Shown here one piece after another: positions 1-9,728 of a stretch of 64,000 nt of DNA. Under the pieces are notes generated by a model, which saw nothing but the letters and a program-made list of their open reading frames with translations, searched no databases and was not told the origin of the DNA. The stretch is from an uncultured Clostridia bacterium (GTDB lineage Bacteria > Bacillota > Clostridia > Peptostreptococcales > Anaerovoracaceae). Where the stretch lies: positions 62,001 through 126,000 of the forward strand of contig CAKQXD010000002.1 of assembly GCA_934281605.1 (NCBI GenBank), read 5' to 3'. Within the stretch, counting starts at the first letter, position 1; each line of letters begins with the position of its first letter. The translations under genes were made by a program, and so were the position numbers.

Positions 1-3000
1 CTCAGCAATGCCATCGCCAGCCAGGCCTACCTCAGCGTTTCCACCGAGAGCAGCAAGCGGCCGAAGGCGGAGCTTTACGACGATCCGGAGAAAACCGGCA
101 AGTTCAAGTATACCTTTGATGTTTCCAATGTAACGGATGATTCCCTGGCCTATACCCTTTCCACTTCGACGCTGACCAACGGATACAAGACGGAATCAGA
201 AGAGGACGGCTCGGAATACTATCTCATGAGCGACAGCGACCGGAAGGTGGACGCCAAGGTCAGCTACGACAGCGATGACCTGGGTCTCTACTACGACCTG
301 ACGGAAGATAAAAAAGTAGATACCCGCGACATCTATCGTCTCATGACGAAGAAGGATTACAGCAACCGGGAAAAGGCCATGGCCGACATCAACAAGGACG
401 ACGCTCTTTGCAATGGCCAGGATATACAGATGTTCCTGGACAACCTGACGGGGCTCAACGACGACGTGGATCTGGACAAGGAAGCCCTCATCGTTTCCGG
501 CAACGACACGGCTTCGGTAACGGTGGATCTGGCCCTTTCCGACGCAGAAAAGAAGGAGCTGGACAAGTATTACCCGAACGGCATCTACGTGGAAGGATAC
601 ACTTATCTCAACTCGGAAAACTACGACAATATCAGCCTTTCCCTGCCGTACATGGGATTCTACGGAGACTGGAGCCAGGCTTCGGTATTCGACGCCCAGC
701 AGTACCACGAAAAGACCGACGGCAAGATCAATTCCTACGGTACTTATCTGTGGACGGAGCAGTCGGTCCTGGGTGTGAACCCGTATGTGGAATCGGAATA
801 CGAACCGGAAAAAGGTGCGATTTCCGAGAGCAACAAGCTGGACGTATTCGAGAGCAGCCTGCTTAGAAACGTGAAGCAGATGGACTTCACCGTAACGGAC
901 GATAAGGACGGCGAAGAATACTACTATTATCGCGATAAATACATTACCAAGGCCTTCTATAACAGCAGCAACGGAACCTACCGGATCTACCGGTCGCCGC
1001 AGCTGTGGAACGGAGGCAACGGAGCCAGCGATGAGATTCTGGACAACAACACCAAGGTGACGCTCAAGGTACAGGCTACTCTGGACTACAAGGACAAGAC
1101 CCAGACCCTGGAATACCCGATCACCATCGACAACGAAAGTCCGAAGCTTTCCGGCAAGCCGACGGCAGAAAAGAAGGACGGCAAGACGATCCTCAAAGCA
1201 TCCTTTGCAGATAACCAGTACATCGCAGCGGTCATCTTCAAGAGCGCCAACGGAGCCAGCGAATACGGAAGATTCGCGGTGGATCAGGACAAAGCCGGAC
1301 AGACGGTCAAGAACATGGAGTTCGACGTGAGCGATTACGGCGACGACTTCATGATGATCGTCGTGGACTACGCGATGAACCAGACGGACTACGACATGGA
1401 TCTGGGGCTTTCCAGCAACGGCTTCAAGGAGCCGACGGCGCTGGATACGGACAAGATCTACGGCTTCAACATGGGCGACACGTCAAACCTGAAGGCCGGC
1501 ATGGTGGAGGCTAATAAGAAGGACGCTTCTAATGCAAAGAATGTTGCATCGGTCAACGGCATTTATGCGGCAGAGTACATCGACGGTCATATGATCGCGG
1601 CCAACGCCCTCAAGGAGCTGAGCGTCTACACGCCGCAGGGCAGCGTGTGGTCGCAGAGCAAGATCCGGGATCTGGAATGCGAGATCAGCGACATGGCCTA
1701 CAACTATGGAGATCAGAAGCTCTATATCGTCAATTATAAAAATGGCGGAACGTATCTGAGCACCATGGATATTTACGACGGCAGCATCACCGATATCGGC
1801 AAGTTCAGCAAACAGATCCTGACGCTGGGCTGCACGACGGAAGGTCAGCTGTACGGACTCAGTAAGGACGGCGAGCTTTGCAAGATCGATAAGACAAATG
1901 CGAAATACGAGGTGGTCGGCAAGGTTTCCGAGACGGAATCCGACGACTGGGTAACCCTCAATTACCGTCAGTCCATGGCTTACGACCACAACACGGATAC
2001 CATGTACTGGTACGTGTTCAGCTACAACAGTGCGACCAAGAAGATGATCAGCCGTCTGGATACGGTGGATCTGAAGACGGGTAAGACGAAGGAAGTGGGC
2101 AAGTTCGACGAAGCTTGCGAAGTTTCCGGACTCTTTATCCCGTATGACGGTTCTTTGAATATCGAAGGTACCGATAAAGCGACGGGCATCACCTTGAACC
2201 AGACGTCCATCGCCATGTTCCCGGGACAGGAAAACCGCATCTTTGCAGCGGTGACCCCGTGGAACCTGAACAACAGCGAGATCGAGTGGAAGAGCGGTGA
2301 TGAAAACGTCGCTACCGTGACCAACGGCAGGATCAAAGGCGTAGCAGCCGGAGACACCAAGGTGACGGCCACCATTAAAGGGACAAACTTGTCAGCCGAC
2401 TGCAGCGTTAAGGTCATGGCCAACTCCGGCGACCTGTACGGCTACCTGCTCCACGATTGGCATGACAGTTCCAACAATAAGGTAATCAAATTCAACCCGG
2501 CCAAGCCGACTAAGTACAAGACCCAGGCGGAGATCCTTAAGTTCGTCTACGCGGGAGAATATGTGGACGGCACGTATTACTGCTACGACAGCAACGGCTA
2601 CCTGTACAAGGTGGATCCGAAGTCCTGGACGTATCGTCAGGTGGGCAAGGCCGACAGCAAGATCGTGGAAATGACCTTTGACTACACGGATAACACCATG
2701 TATGGCATTTCCAGCACGGGTCATGCAACCAACCTGGTGCGGATCAACCTCAACACCGGAGAGACGACTACCCTGGGACCGCAGAGCAGCAAGGTCGTTG
2801 CCATGACCAGCGTGCCGAGCGATGACTTCAAATCGGCGAAGCTGTACGCCATCAACGAAGACAGCAAGCTGGTGACTTTGGATAAGACCAGCGGCAAGGA
2901 CACCGTGGACGCGGACAGCAGCAAGTACAACATCCCGAAGGTGGAATACGTCCAGTCCATGACCTATGACTACAACAGCGGCTACATCTACTGGGCACAG

Positions 3001-6000
3001 GTGAACCAGGCACAGTCCTCTTCCCTGTACGTCCTCGACATCAAGGCCAAGGAGATGTACTACGCGGGCGTCATCGGCAACATCGGATCTCAGGTGGCGG
3101 GTCTTTACACCGTTCCTGCAAAGGATAAAGTTCCGGAGATCCCATACGTCGAGCTGGAGGACGTCAGTCTGGCAGCGGAGGACTGCGTCATGGTCAAGGG
3201 CACCAAGATGCAGATGAAGGCGCAGACGGAGCCGTACAATGCCACAAGTCAGACGTTTACCTGGAAGACGGATGCAAAGGACATCGCGGACGTCAGTCAG
3301 GGCGGCGAGGTGACGGCATACAACGAGGGTACGGCTAATATCTCCGTTACGGTCAAGGACGACAAGACAGGCAAATCCGTCTCCAAGTCGGTGAAGGTGA
3401 AGGTAACGGAGCCAATCGAAAATCTGGGCGGATTCCTCATGCTGGACAATGAAAAACAGTCCATGAACGCATGGATCGACATCGATCCGCAGGATCCGAA
3501 CAATTATAAGGTCAAGAGCAAGAGCGGCAACAACCTGACCATCGGAGCGGGAGCCTACTATCAGGGCGACCTCTATGCATACGAAAGCAAGACCAAGGCT
3601 GATGACAAGCGCAACTTCTACAAGATCGACGCTAAATCCGGCAGAGAATCGGAAGCGCTGGGCTCTGTCAACACCAAGGTTTCCGACATGACCTTCGACT
3701 ATAAAAACGGCATCATGTACGCCATCACAGGCGACCAGAACATCAGCATCGTGGATCTGTCCAGCGGCGCGCTGACGGAGGTCTACAAGCAGACGGACAA
3801 GGTTTTTGTGACACTGGCGGCAGACGACAAGGGCAATATCTATACGGTAGCACGCGACAGCGGCGACAAGACGGGTAAATCCGCCCTCTATAAGCTGGAT
3901 CTGAGCAGTGTCAAGGATGGTTCGGAAGAAGGTTCAGCGGCGGCGAACGTCCTGACCAGGATCGGCGACACGGGTCGCAATGCGGTACTGGAGCAATCCA
4001 TGACTTACGATATGGAACACGGCTATCTGTACTGGGCTCAGATCTCCAACTCCACGGACGCCAGCCTGTGCATCGTGGATCCGTCCAGCGGCTATGCCAG
4101 CCCGATCGGAACCATCGGAGAATCGGGAAGCGAAGTGTCGGCTCTCTACTGCGATTACAGTCAGGAACCGGAAGCTCCGTATATCGCTGCTAAGGACATC
4201 ACCATCAAGCAGGGCGATTCGGCTACACTGCTGGCAGGCGGAGAGCTGCAGCTGACGGTAAGCACCGATCCGGTGTATGCGACCAATAATGACTTCACAT
4301 ACGAGTCCAGCGACAAGTCGGTCTGCGATGTTTCCAGGGCTGGCAAGATCCTGGCGAAGAAAAACGGCACGGCTGAGATCACAGTGAGTCTGGAGGATAA
4401 GGGAAAGACCCTGAAAAAGACCATCAAGGTGAAGGTCATCGAAGCGCCGGAACAGATGGAGGCGTTCCTTTATCAGGATATGCTGTTCGACAGCGTGAAG
4501 AATGAATTTATCAGCTTCGCACCGGCAGATAAAAACAGCTGTGAATCCTATGACGAAGGCAAGTCCTATGGTTTCGGTATCACGGCAGCAGACCGGTACG
4601 ACGGCAGCATTTACGCCTATACCAATGAAACGAAACCGCGGCTGATCAAGATCGATGAAAAGACCAAGGGTTATGAAGCAGTGGCTAAGGTAACTGACAA
4701 GATGGGTGATCTGGCCTTCGACCGGACACGTGGCGTCATGTATGGTCTGACATACAACTACAACAAACTGGTGCAGGTGGATCTGACCACTGGTGAAAAC
4801 TATGAACTGGGTGTGATTTCCGATGCGTCGGGAAACAAAATCCAGATGCAGAACATCGCAGCTGATAAGAAAGGCAAGATTTACGGTATTACGGCAGACG
4901 GAGCACTGTATACCATTAACGATGAGGCTGTAGCCACCAAAGTGGCGGATACCGGCGTGACTACAAGAGCTGCTTACGAATCGGCTCTGGCATACGATGA
5001 AAGCTCCGATATGCTGTACTTCGCTTCGTGCAATACGAGCGCGGATCAGAGAAATCTGTACGTGATCGATAAAAACAGCGGATCGGCCATCAAGCTGTAT
5101 CCGATAGGCGAGGAAGGTGCGCAGATCTCGTATCTGTACATTCTGGGCGAGTCCTCCGTCAAGGTTCCGTCCTCGGTAGAGCCGACCTCCATCGCCATCT
5201 CCTCCACTACTGCAAAGATCAACGCAGGCAAGAGCGTTCAGTTAAGTGCGCGGGTGCTGCCGGTCAGCGTTTCGGTGGATAAGGATGTGACCTGGTCCTC
5301 CAGCGACGATAAGATCGCTACAGTCGATAATAAGGGCAGTGTAACGGGAGTTGCAGCCGGCACGGCCAAGATCACCGCAACGACGAAAAACGGCAAGGTG
5401 AGTGCGACCTGTGAAGTGACCGTTCAGGAAGCTGGAAGCACAACACTGTACGGTTATGTGACCGCCAGCACGAATGATGCTTCCATAAAGAACAGATGGG
5501 TATCCTTCTCACCGGATGATCCGTCGAATCTGACCAAGGTGACTGCAGGAGCGGAAGTAGCCTGCGCTGCCAATGCGGACGGTGTGGTATACGCATACCT
5601 CAAGGGCGGCAAGCAGCTGGTGAAGATCGACTTTGCAAACAAAAACTACGAATATGTCAACGTAGGATCCGCTGGAACGAATGCCATTCGAGCTCTTACC
5701 TACGATGCGAAAAAGAACAAGCTGTATGGCGCATCTACCCTGAAGATGTTCGAGATCGATATGACGACGGGGAAGCAGACAGCGCTGAATAATTCTCCTT
5801 ATTTCGGACTGGGAGCAGGAAATATGCTCAACAGCATGGCGGCAGACAAGGATGGTAACGTCTATGGTCTGATGAGCTTGGGAGCACTGTGCCGCCTGGA
5901 TCCGACCACGGGAACTGGTGAATTTGTGATCAGCAGAACTACGGCAGTAGATGGAAATCCGTCTACTACGGTTAATAACTCCATGTGCTTTGACAAGAGC

Positions 6001-6147
6001 GATACCCTTTACTGGGCGTCGTCTACATCGACTACCATCGGACAGAATGTTCTCAAGACCATCGATCCTGATTCTGGAAAATTAAAGGAAAGAGTCGGCG
6101 CAATCGGTGACGGCAAGGTAAAGATCGTCGGTATCTTTGCAGAATAA
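1..6147 (+). CDS. Giant secreted protein, 3' part: lactocepin-like protease tail plus Big_2 and propeller-like repeats (5' end outside window)
   Basis: The reading frame is open from base 1, so the N-terminus lies upstream; 2048 residues are visible. Residues 1-75 resemble the Fn3-like domain of S8 cell-envelope proteases (VTDDSLAYTLSTSTLTNGY). A dockerin/EF-hand-like stretch follows at about 100-150 (DTRDIYRLM, ADINKDDALCNGQDIQMFL), then the lactocepin motif LSLPYMGFYGDW near 213. From about 400 to the end, four Big_2 domains (about 727-806, 1050-1135, 1395-1480, 1725-1810) alternate with five propeller-like blocks that repeat motifs such as MTYDYNSGYIYWAQV and start with LYGY-like strands. 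No LPXTG or other C-terminal anchor is visible, so the protein is probably released or held non-covalently. The catalytic domain is inferred to lie upstream and is not seen. Substrate unknown. Confidence 0.8.
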   Translation, partial: LSNAIASQAYLSVSTESSKRPKAELYDDPEKTGKFKYTFDVSNVTDDSLAYTLSTSTLTNGYKTESEEDGSEYYLMSDSDRKVDAKVSYDSDDLGLYYDLTEDKKVDTRDIYRLMTKKDYSNREKAMADINKDDALCNGQDIQMFLDNLTGLNDDVDLDKEALIVSGNDTASVTVDLALSDAEKKELDKYYPNGIYVEGYTYLNSENYDNISLSLPYMGFYGDWSQASVFDAQQYHEKTDGKINSYGTYLWTEQSVLGVNPYVESEYEPEKGAISESNKLDVFESSLLRNVKQMDFTVTDDKDGEEYYYYRDKYITKAFYNSSNGTYRIYRSPQLWNGGNGASDEILDNNTKVTLKVQATLDYKDKTQTLEYPITIDNESPKLSGKPTAEKKDGKTILKASFADNQYIAAVIFKSANGASEYGRFAVDQDKAGQTVKNMEFDVSDYGDDFMMIVVDYAMNQTDYDMDLGLSSNGFKEPTALDTDKIYGFNMGDTSNLKAGMVEANKKDASNAKNVASVNGIYAAEYIDGHMIAANALKELSVYTPQGSVWSQSKIRDLECEISDMAYNYGDQKLYIVNYKNGGTYLSTMDIYDGSITDIGKFSKQILTLGCTTEGQLYGLSKDGELCKIDKTNAKYEVVGKVSETESDDWVTLNYRQSMAYDHNTDTMYWYVFSYNSATKKMISRLDTVDLKTGKTKEVGKFDEACEVSGLFIPYDGSLNIEGTDKATGITLNQTSIAMFPGQENRIFAAVTPWNLNNSEIEWKSGDENVATVTNGRIKGVAAGDTKVTATIKGTNLSADCSVKVMANSGDLYGYLLHDWHDSSNNKVIKFNPAKPTKYKTQAEILKFVYAGEYVDGTYYCYDSNGYLYKVDPKSWTYRQVGKADSKIVEMTFDYTDNTMYGISSTGHATNLVRINLNTGETTTLGPQSSKVVAMTSVPSDDFKSAKLYAINEDSKLVTLDKTSGKDTVDADSSKYNIPKVEYVQSMTYDYNSGYIYWAQVNQAQSSSLYVLDIKAKEMYYAGVIGNIGSQVAGLYTVPAKDKVPEIPYVELEDVSLAAEDCVMVKGTKMQMKAQTEPYNATSQTFTWKTDAKDIADVSQGGEVTAYNEGTANISVTVKDDKTGKSVSKSVKVKVTEPIENLGGFLMLDNEKQSMNAWIDIDPQDPNNYKVKSKSGNNLTIGAGAYYQGDLYAYESKTKADDKRNFYKIDAKSGRESEALGSVNTKVSDMTFDYKNGIMYAITGDQNISIVDLSSGALTEVYKQTDKVFVTLAADDKGNIYTVARDSGDKTGKSALYKLDLSSVKDGSEEGSAAANVLTRIGDTGRNAVLEQSMTYDMEHGYLYWAQISNSTDASLCIVDPSSGYASPIGTIGESGSEVSALYCDYSQEPEAPYIAAKDITIKQGDSATLLAGGELQLTVSTDPVYATNNDFTYESSDKSVCDVSRAGKILAKKNGTAEITVSLEDKGKTLKKTIKVKVIEAPEQMEAFLYQDMLFDSVKNEFISFAPADKNSCESYDEGKSYGFGITAADRYDGSIYAYTNETKPRLIKIDEKTKGYEAVAKVTDKMGDLAFDRTRGVMYGLTYNYNKLVQVDLTTGENYELGVISDASGNKIQMQNIAADKKGKIYGITADGALYTINDEAVATKVADTGVTTRAAYESALAYDESSDMLYFASCNTSADQRNLYVIDKNSGSAIKLYPIGEEGAQISYLYILGESSVKVPSSVEPTSIAISSTTAKINAGKSVQLSARVLPVSVSVDKDVTWSSSDDKIATVDNKGSVTGVAAGTAKITATTKNGKVSATCEVTVQEAGSTTLYGYVTASTNDASIKNRWVSFSPDDPSNLTKVTAGAEVACAANADGVVYAYLKGGKQLVKIDFANKNYEYVNVGSAGTNAIRALTYDAKKNKLYGASTLKMFEIDMTTGKQTALNNSPYFGLGAGNMLNSMAADKDGNVYGLMSLGALCRLDPTTGTGEFVISRTTAVDGNPSTTVNNSMCFDKSDTLYWASSTSTTIGQNVLKTIDPDSGKLKERVGAIGDGKVKIVGIFAE

Positions 6148-6174
6148 TTTGTAAAGCTTAAAAAACAGATAAAA

Positions 6175-6228
6175 ACAAAAGAGACCATCCACAAATCGGG
6201 GCTGCCGGTTTGAAGTGGTCTCTTTTGT
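6175..6228. terminator. Bidirectional intrinsic terminator
   Basis: Perfect 13-bp inverted repeat (ACAAAAGAGACCA at 6175-6187, TGGTCTCTTTTGT at 6216-6228). It has T-rich flanks and lies between the 3' ends of the giant surface protein and the convergent thioesterase gene. Confidence 0.8.
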
Positions 6229-6319
6229 CATATGGAAATATGGAACGGACTTTTTCGTTCGCCGGACGGATTCCGGCATTTATGTAATTGCGATTATATC
6301 GCGGAGGACTTTCTGGTAT

Positions 6320-6742
6320 TTATTGTACGTGCAGGGCGCGTTCGCGAAGTTCCAGCTCCTCCGGATCGTTTGTTTCATCCAGCACGATGTTGTGAGGACG
6401 TTTTTTCTTCGTGTCCGGTTCGACGCAGACGAAGGTGATGAATCCTTCGACGTTCTGACCACCTGCGATCTCACACATGGCTTTAACGTGAATCATCATG
6501 CTTGTGGTTCCTGTCTTGACGATCCGGCCGTAGATAGTCAGGATATCGCCCTTTTCAACAGGTCTTTTGAACGTGAATCCGTGAACGTTGACGCACAGGA
6601 CGTCCTGCGGTCTGCCGTGCTCTGCAGCGGCTGTTACAAAACCGGCTTCCACCAGCCATTCGGCAGTTCTGCCGGCAAACAGTGTGCCGTGATGGTTCAG
6701 ATCTTCGGACTTTACTAAGTGGGATATTTTAAAAACCTTCAT
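6320..6742 (-). CDS. Acyl-CoA thioesterase, hot-dog fold
   Basis: A 140-residue single hot-dog protein that probably hydrolyses an acyl-CoA thioester in the cytoplasm. It has the BFIT/BACH-type opening (LVKSEDLNHHGTLFAGRTAEW), where the HHGTLFAG segment carries the helix contacts of the active site, and a later strand typical of the family (GDILTIYGRIVKTGTTSM). The start ATG at 6742 follows GGGGAG. It is one of two thioesterase genes side by side on this strand; the other (6944-7438) is only distantly similar, so they are paralogous types rather than a recent duplication. The acyl substrate cannot be read from sequence. Confidence 0.85.
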   Translation of the reverse strand: MKVFKISHLVKSEDLNHHGTLFAGRTAEWLVEAGFVTAAAEHGRPQDVLCVNVHGFTFKRPVEKGDILTIYGRIVKTGTTSMMIHVKAMCEIAGGQNVEGFITFVCVEPDTKKKRPHNIVLDETNDPEELELRERALHVQ

Positions 6743-6867
6743 AGCATACTCCCCTTTTCTTTTTTATTTTCTCTAATTCTCTTTCACTTTTGGGATGTTC
6801 TAAGTATATGTGGTTTTCGTACAAAAAGATATAGAGAATCGGTACTAAATCGAGCTTTCCTGCAAAG

Positions 6868-6900
6868 AAAAAACTCTCAAACTATAGTTTGAGAGCCTTG
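6868..6900 (-). terminator. Terminator of the YciA-like thioesterase gene
   Basis: Perfect 22-bp palindrome (arms CTCTCAAACTA and TAGTTTGAGAG, 6874-6895). Read on the minus strand, it is followed by a run of six Ts just after the gene that ends at 6944. Confidence 0.75.
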
Positions 6901-6943
6901 TCTTTCCAATGTTTTTCGCCTGTGCATATGTTTCGGGTGATTC

Positions 6944-7438
6944 CTATTTGCAGGCTGCAGCTGCAGCCTTCGCAGCTTTTTCTGCTTTTCTCTGCTTGAT
7001 GATTTCACGGCGTTCTTCCGCTTCTGCCCAGAGCTTTTTCTCCAGTTCCGTCTCCGGAATGTATTCCCTGCCGATAGCCTGCGGTCTGCCATTCTTGCCC
7101 ATGCATACCATGGTGAAGTTGGCGGACAGAGCCTTCTCCGGACCGCTGTGGGATTCCAGATCCTCCGACTCTACGCGAACCAGAACTTCCATTGAGGTGC
7201 GGCCTACATATACTAAAGATGCAGTGCAGGTCACCAGCGCGCCGACGAAGATCGGCAGGTGAAACAGCAGCTCGTCCACACGCGCGGTAACGCAGTTTCC
7301 TTTACTGAACTTCATAGCGACAGCAGCTGCAGCCATATCCATGAATTTCATGATCTCGCCGCCGTGTACGTTTCCGGCTACGTTGGCCTGATGCGGCAGC
7401 ATAACCTGGCTCATTACGATTTTATGTTGTACTTCCAT
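6944..7438 (-). CDS. Acyl-CoA thioesterase, YciA/BACH-like hot-dog
   Basis: A 164-residue hot-dog thioesterase. The central helix motif is clear (NVAGNVHGGEIMKFMDMAAA), and an RVDELLFHLPIFVGALV strand follows, as in YciA/BACH acyl-CoA hydrolases. The last 40 residues are a charged, alanine-rich helix (KQRKAEKAAKAAAAACK) that is not part of the catalytic fold and may mediate oligomerisation. The gene ends at a strong palindromic terminator and has its own start with a GGGAGG ribosome site. Probable role: control of acyl-CoA pools. The physiological substrate is unknown. Confidence 0.88.
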   Translation of the reverse strand: MEVQHKIVMSQVMLPHQANVAGNVHGGEIMKFMDMAAAAVAMKFSKGNCVTARVDELLFHLPIFVGALVTCTASLVYVGRTSMEVLVRVESEDLESHSGPEKALSANFTMVCMGKNGRPQAIGREYIPETELEKKLWAEAEERREIIKQRKAEKAAKAAAAACK

Positions 7439-7467
7439 TTGTCTTCCTCCCTTGTAGTTACAGTGAT

Positions 7468-7484
7468 GCCGGACGAAGTCCGGC
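7468..7484 (-). repeat. Short palindrome GCCGGA-N5-TCCGGC
   Basis: A 17-base hairpin just beyond the stop of the saccharopine dehydrogenase-like gene. A second copy of the same design lies at 6261-6277, beyond the first thioesterase gene. Neither has a proper T tract, so these look like 3'-end stabilising hairpins or small repeats rather than classic terminators. Confidence 0.4.
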
Positions 7485-7508
7485 GCGATTGCAATGTATG
7501 ACGATCCC

Positions 7509-8762
7509 CTACTGATCCGGATCCGTCTGCGCGCATCCCGTCACATCCTCGACGTGAGTCGTCAGCGTGATCTCCAGATCCTTTGCATAATCAAAATAAA
7601 TATCCACCTGCTTCATGGTCAGCATATCGGACGTGATGAGCCCTGTCTGCTCCATGTGCCCTTCCAGGATCAGCTTGGAGAACAGGAATCCGCTCTGCCC
7701 GGTGAGATACATTTCCGCCGTGATCCCGGATTTCGCATAAGATTCTGCAAAGCCCGGTGCATTGACCTCTGTGCGTACCTGGATGTCCTTGCCGTCCTTC
7801 TTTCCTACTGCTTCGATGAGCATGCAGCCGTCGTCCAGAGCAAGGCCTTCGTCGAGAAAATACTGGATCTCCGCCTTGGATTTTGGCGCAGGAGGCAGAT
7901 GGTGAAGCACCAGATCGTATGGAACGACCTGCTGCCCGTCGCAGTCCTCCGGCTGACGGGAAAGCAGTCCCGCCTGATACAAAGGCTTGGCGAAGTCCAT
8001 GCCGGCTCCGGCGTATTTGAACACCACGTTTTTTACACCCTTGAAGTATTCTTCCGGATGCAGGCTGTAGTAGACCGGTTCGTCGTGGGAATGCTCTGCA
8101 AAGGTGATTTCCCGGGACATACTGTCGTAGTGGCGTTTGATCTCGTGTGTGTACGGCTCCCGGCGGATCAGCTTGCCGTCGATGTAGGCGTAAGAAAGCT
8201 CCGACATATCTTCGATAGCCACCTCCGGCGACCACCAGAAGGGCTGAAATCTCTTTGCAATAACGCCTTCCCAGACCATGTTGCGGATGGTTTCGCAGGA
8301 ATCCAGATAGCGCATGGCGTTTCGCGTCGCCGCACAGATCAGTCCCGGTGCGGAGCCGGTTCCCACGAGGGCCAGAAGCCCTGCTTTTTCAAACTTTGGT
8401 CCGTATTCTTCAAACTGCCGGTGGATGCTGTCCACCCATTCTTTGGCAAAGGCGGTGGATGCGGCGTAGTCCTGGTAATGTGCTCCCACTTCCAGCGCGG
8501 CGTCCATCACGTTTGGGGTGAAAGAGAGCGGCATGGCGTTGACCAGCAGGTACACGCCGCGGGCGGCTTCGACGATGGAATCCTTGTCGGCAGCATCTAC
8601 TTGCACGGCTATCCCCTTCTCCAGTCTGTCCACCTGTTTTAATGCGCTGGGGTCGGCGTCGGCACAGATGATCTTTTCGACGGCGGGTTCTTTGTCGAAG
8701 CAACGGGCTGCTGCAAAGCCCTGTGCGCCCAGTCCCAGTACCATGACGGTCTTTTTACTCAT
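7509..8762 (-). CDS. Saccharopine dehydrogenase family NAD(P)-dependent oxidoreductase
   Basis: About 417 residues. The N-terminus is a Rossmann fold with the glycine motif VLGLGAQGFAAARCF, followed by an acidic strand end (IICADAD). The middle has the GTGSAPGLICAATRNAM segment found in saccharopine dehydrogenase-like and carboxynorspermidine synthase-like proteins. I place the start at the ATG at 8762 (MSKKTVMVLG), because the upstream in-frame ATG would lie deep inside plsC. The start overlaps the plsC stop by 8 bases, which indicates translational coupling. Substrate is uncertain: this family includes lysine, polyamine and opine-type reactions, and no lysine or polyamine genes flank it here. 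Confidence 0.82.
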   Translation of the reverse strand: MSKKTVMVLGLGAQGFAAARCFDKEPAVEKIICADADPSALKQVDRLEKGIAVQVDAADKDSIVEAARGVYLLVNAMPLSFTPNVMDAALEVGAHYQDYAASTAFAKEWVDSIHRQFEEYGPKFEKAGLLALVGTGSAPGLICAATRNAMRYLDSCETIRNMVWEGVIAKRFQPFWWSPEVAIEDMSELSYAYIDGKLIRREPYTHEIKRHYDSMSREITFAEHSHDEPVYYSLHPEEYFKGVKNVVFKYAGAGMDFAKPLYQAGLLSRQPEDCDGQQVVPYDLVLHHLPPAPKSKAEIQYFLDEGLALDDGCMLIEAVGKKDGKDIQVRTEVNAPGFAESYAKSGITAEMYLTGQSGFLFSKLILEGHMEQTGLITSDMLTMKQVDIYFDYAKDLEITLTTHVEDVTGCAQTDPDQ

Positions 8763-9513
8763 GGTCTGCCTCCCGCTCGGCGGCCTGCAGCTGGCGAACG
8801 CCGTCAACGATGATTTTTTCTACGATTTCCGGGAGAGCTTTTTCTTCTTTTCTGGAAAGACCTTCTGTCGGGATGGGTTCGTGGACGATCATCTCGATGT
8901 GTGCTCCCGTCAGGTGCCCCGGCTCTTCAAACATCTTATAGCTTCCATTCAAGGAAACCGGAACGATCGGCACCCCCGGTTTGGTGGCCAGTTTCAGTGC
9001 TCCCTTCTGGAACTCTCCGGGGTCTGGTCCTTTGCTTCTGGTTCCTTCCGGGAAGATGGCCAGAGAGAAGCCGTCTTTGATGTATTCGATCCCCCGGTTG
9101 ATGGCTTCCAGGGAAGCCCGCGGGTCGTCTCGTTCGATGAATACGCTGCGGATCCTTTCGATCCATTTGCCGTACAGCGGGATCTCCCTCAGCTCCTTCT
9201 TTGCAACAAAGGCAAACTGGAACTTCTGGAACGCTTTGAAATAGGAAAAGATATCGGCATAACCCTGGTGATTTCCCACGAAGACCACAGGTCCGTGCTC
9301 CGGAATGTTCTCCTCGCCATGTACGGTAACGGTGCTCCCGAACAGATCCATGACGTGATCCCCCCAGGTTGCGGTGGATTTGAGGATCCACTTTCGTTCT
9401 TCTTCAAAGTCTCCGGCGGCTCTGGCAGCCTCGATGTGATGCCGGTTGGGGCGCAGATGCTTCAGGCAGCTGAGCATCTTGATCCCGCCGGGAATGTTAG
9501 CAATAATGTTCAT
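8755..9513 (-). CDS. plsC: 1-acyl-sn-glycerol-3-phosphate acyltransferase
   Basis: A 252-residue lysophosphatidic acid acyltransferase, which transfers an acyl chain to make phosphatidic acid at the inner face of the membrane. The catalytic HX4D block is present (GNHQGYAD) and so is the substrate-binding FPEGTRS block, in the right order, with the third block IVPVSLNG. Length matches the family. The gene is coupled by an 8-base overlap to the saccharopine dehydrogenase-like gene downstream. A promoter with extended -10 TGGTATAAT lies at 9591-9599 on the minus strand, and AAGGAG precedes the start. Confidence 0.9.
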   Translation of the reverse strand: MNIIANIPGGIKMLSCLKHLRPNRHHIEAARAAGDFEEERKWILKSTATWGDHVMDLFGSTVTVHGEENIPEHGPVVFVGNHQGYADIFSYFKAFQKFQFAFVAKKELREIPLYGKWIERIRSVFIERDDPRASLEAINRGIEYIKDGFSLAIFPEGTRSKGPDPGEFQKGALKLATKPGVPIVPVSLNGSYKMFEEPGHLTGAHIEMIVHEPIPTEGLSRKEEKALPEIVEKIIVDGVRQLQAAEREADHE

Positions 9514-9590
9514 AATACATATCTCCTTACGGCAATGCCGTTTCTATTTTGTGTTTTAGATGCATTCTTTATGCTTCAATAATTGCGTCC

Positions 9591-9599
9591 ATTATACCA
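9591..9599 (-). promoter_or_regulatory. Extended -10 promoter for plsC
   Basis: On the minus strand the sequence reads TGGTATAAT, an extended -10 element about 80 bases before the plsC start. No good -35 is visible, as is common for extended -10 promoters. Confidence 0.5.
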
Positions 9600-9728
9600 C
9601 GGCACGGCTGCGGCGTATAGATTCAACGGGACGCTTTTGCAAAAAAATGGGTGCGATTCTCTGCAGAATGGTCTATAATTAGAGTACATTATATACGATA
9701 AATGTGGAATATATGTGGAGGTAGAGTT

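Noticed and set aside
6215..6718. Long plus-strand reading frame opposite the first thioesterase gene
   Set aside because: It is a shadow of the hot-dog gene on the other strand, has no family-like motifs and starts inside a terminator.
7494..8642. 382-codon plus-strand reading frame
   Set aside because: Antisense shadow of the saccharopine dehydrogenase-like gene, which carries a clear Rossmann motif; no ribosome site.
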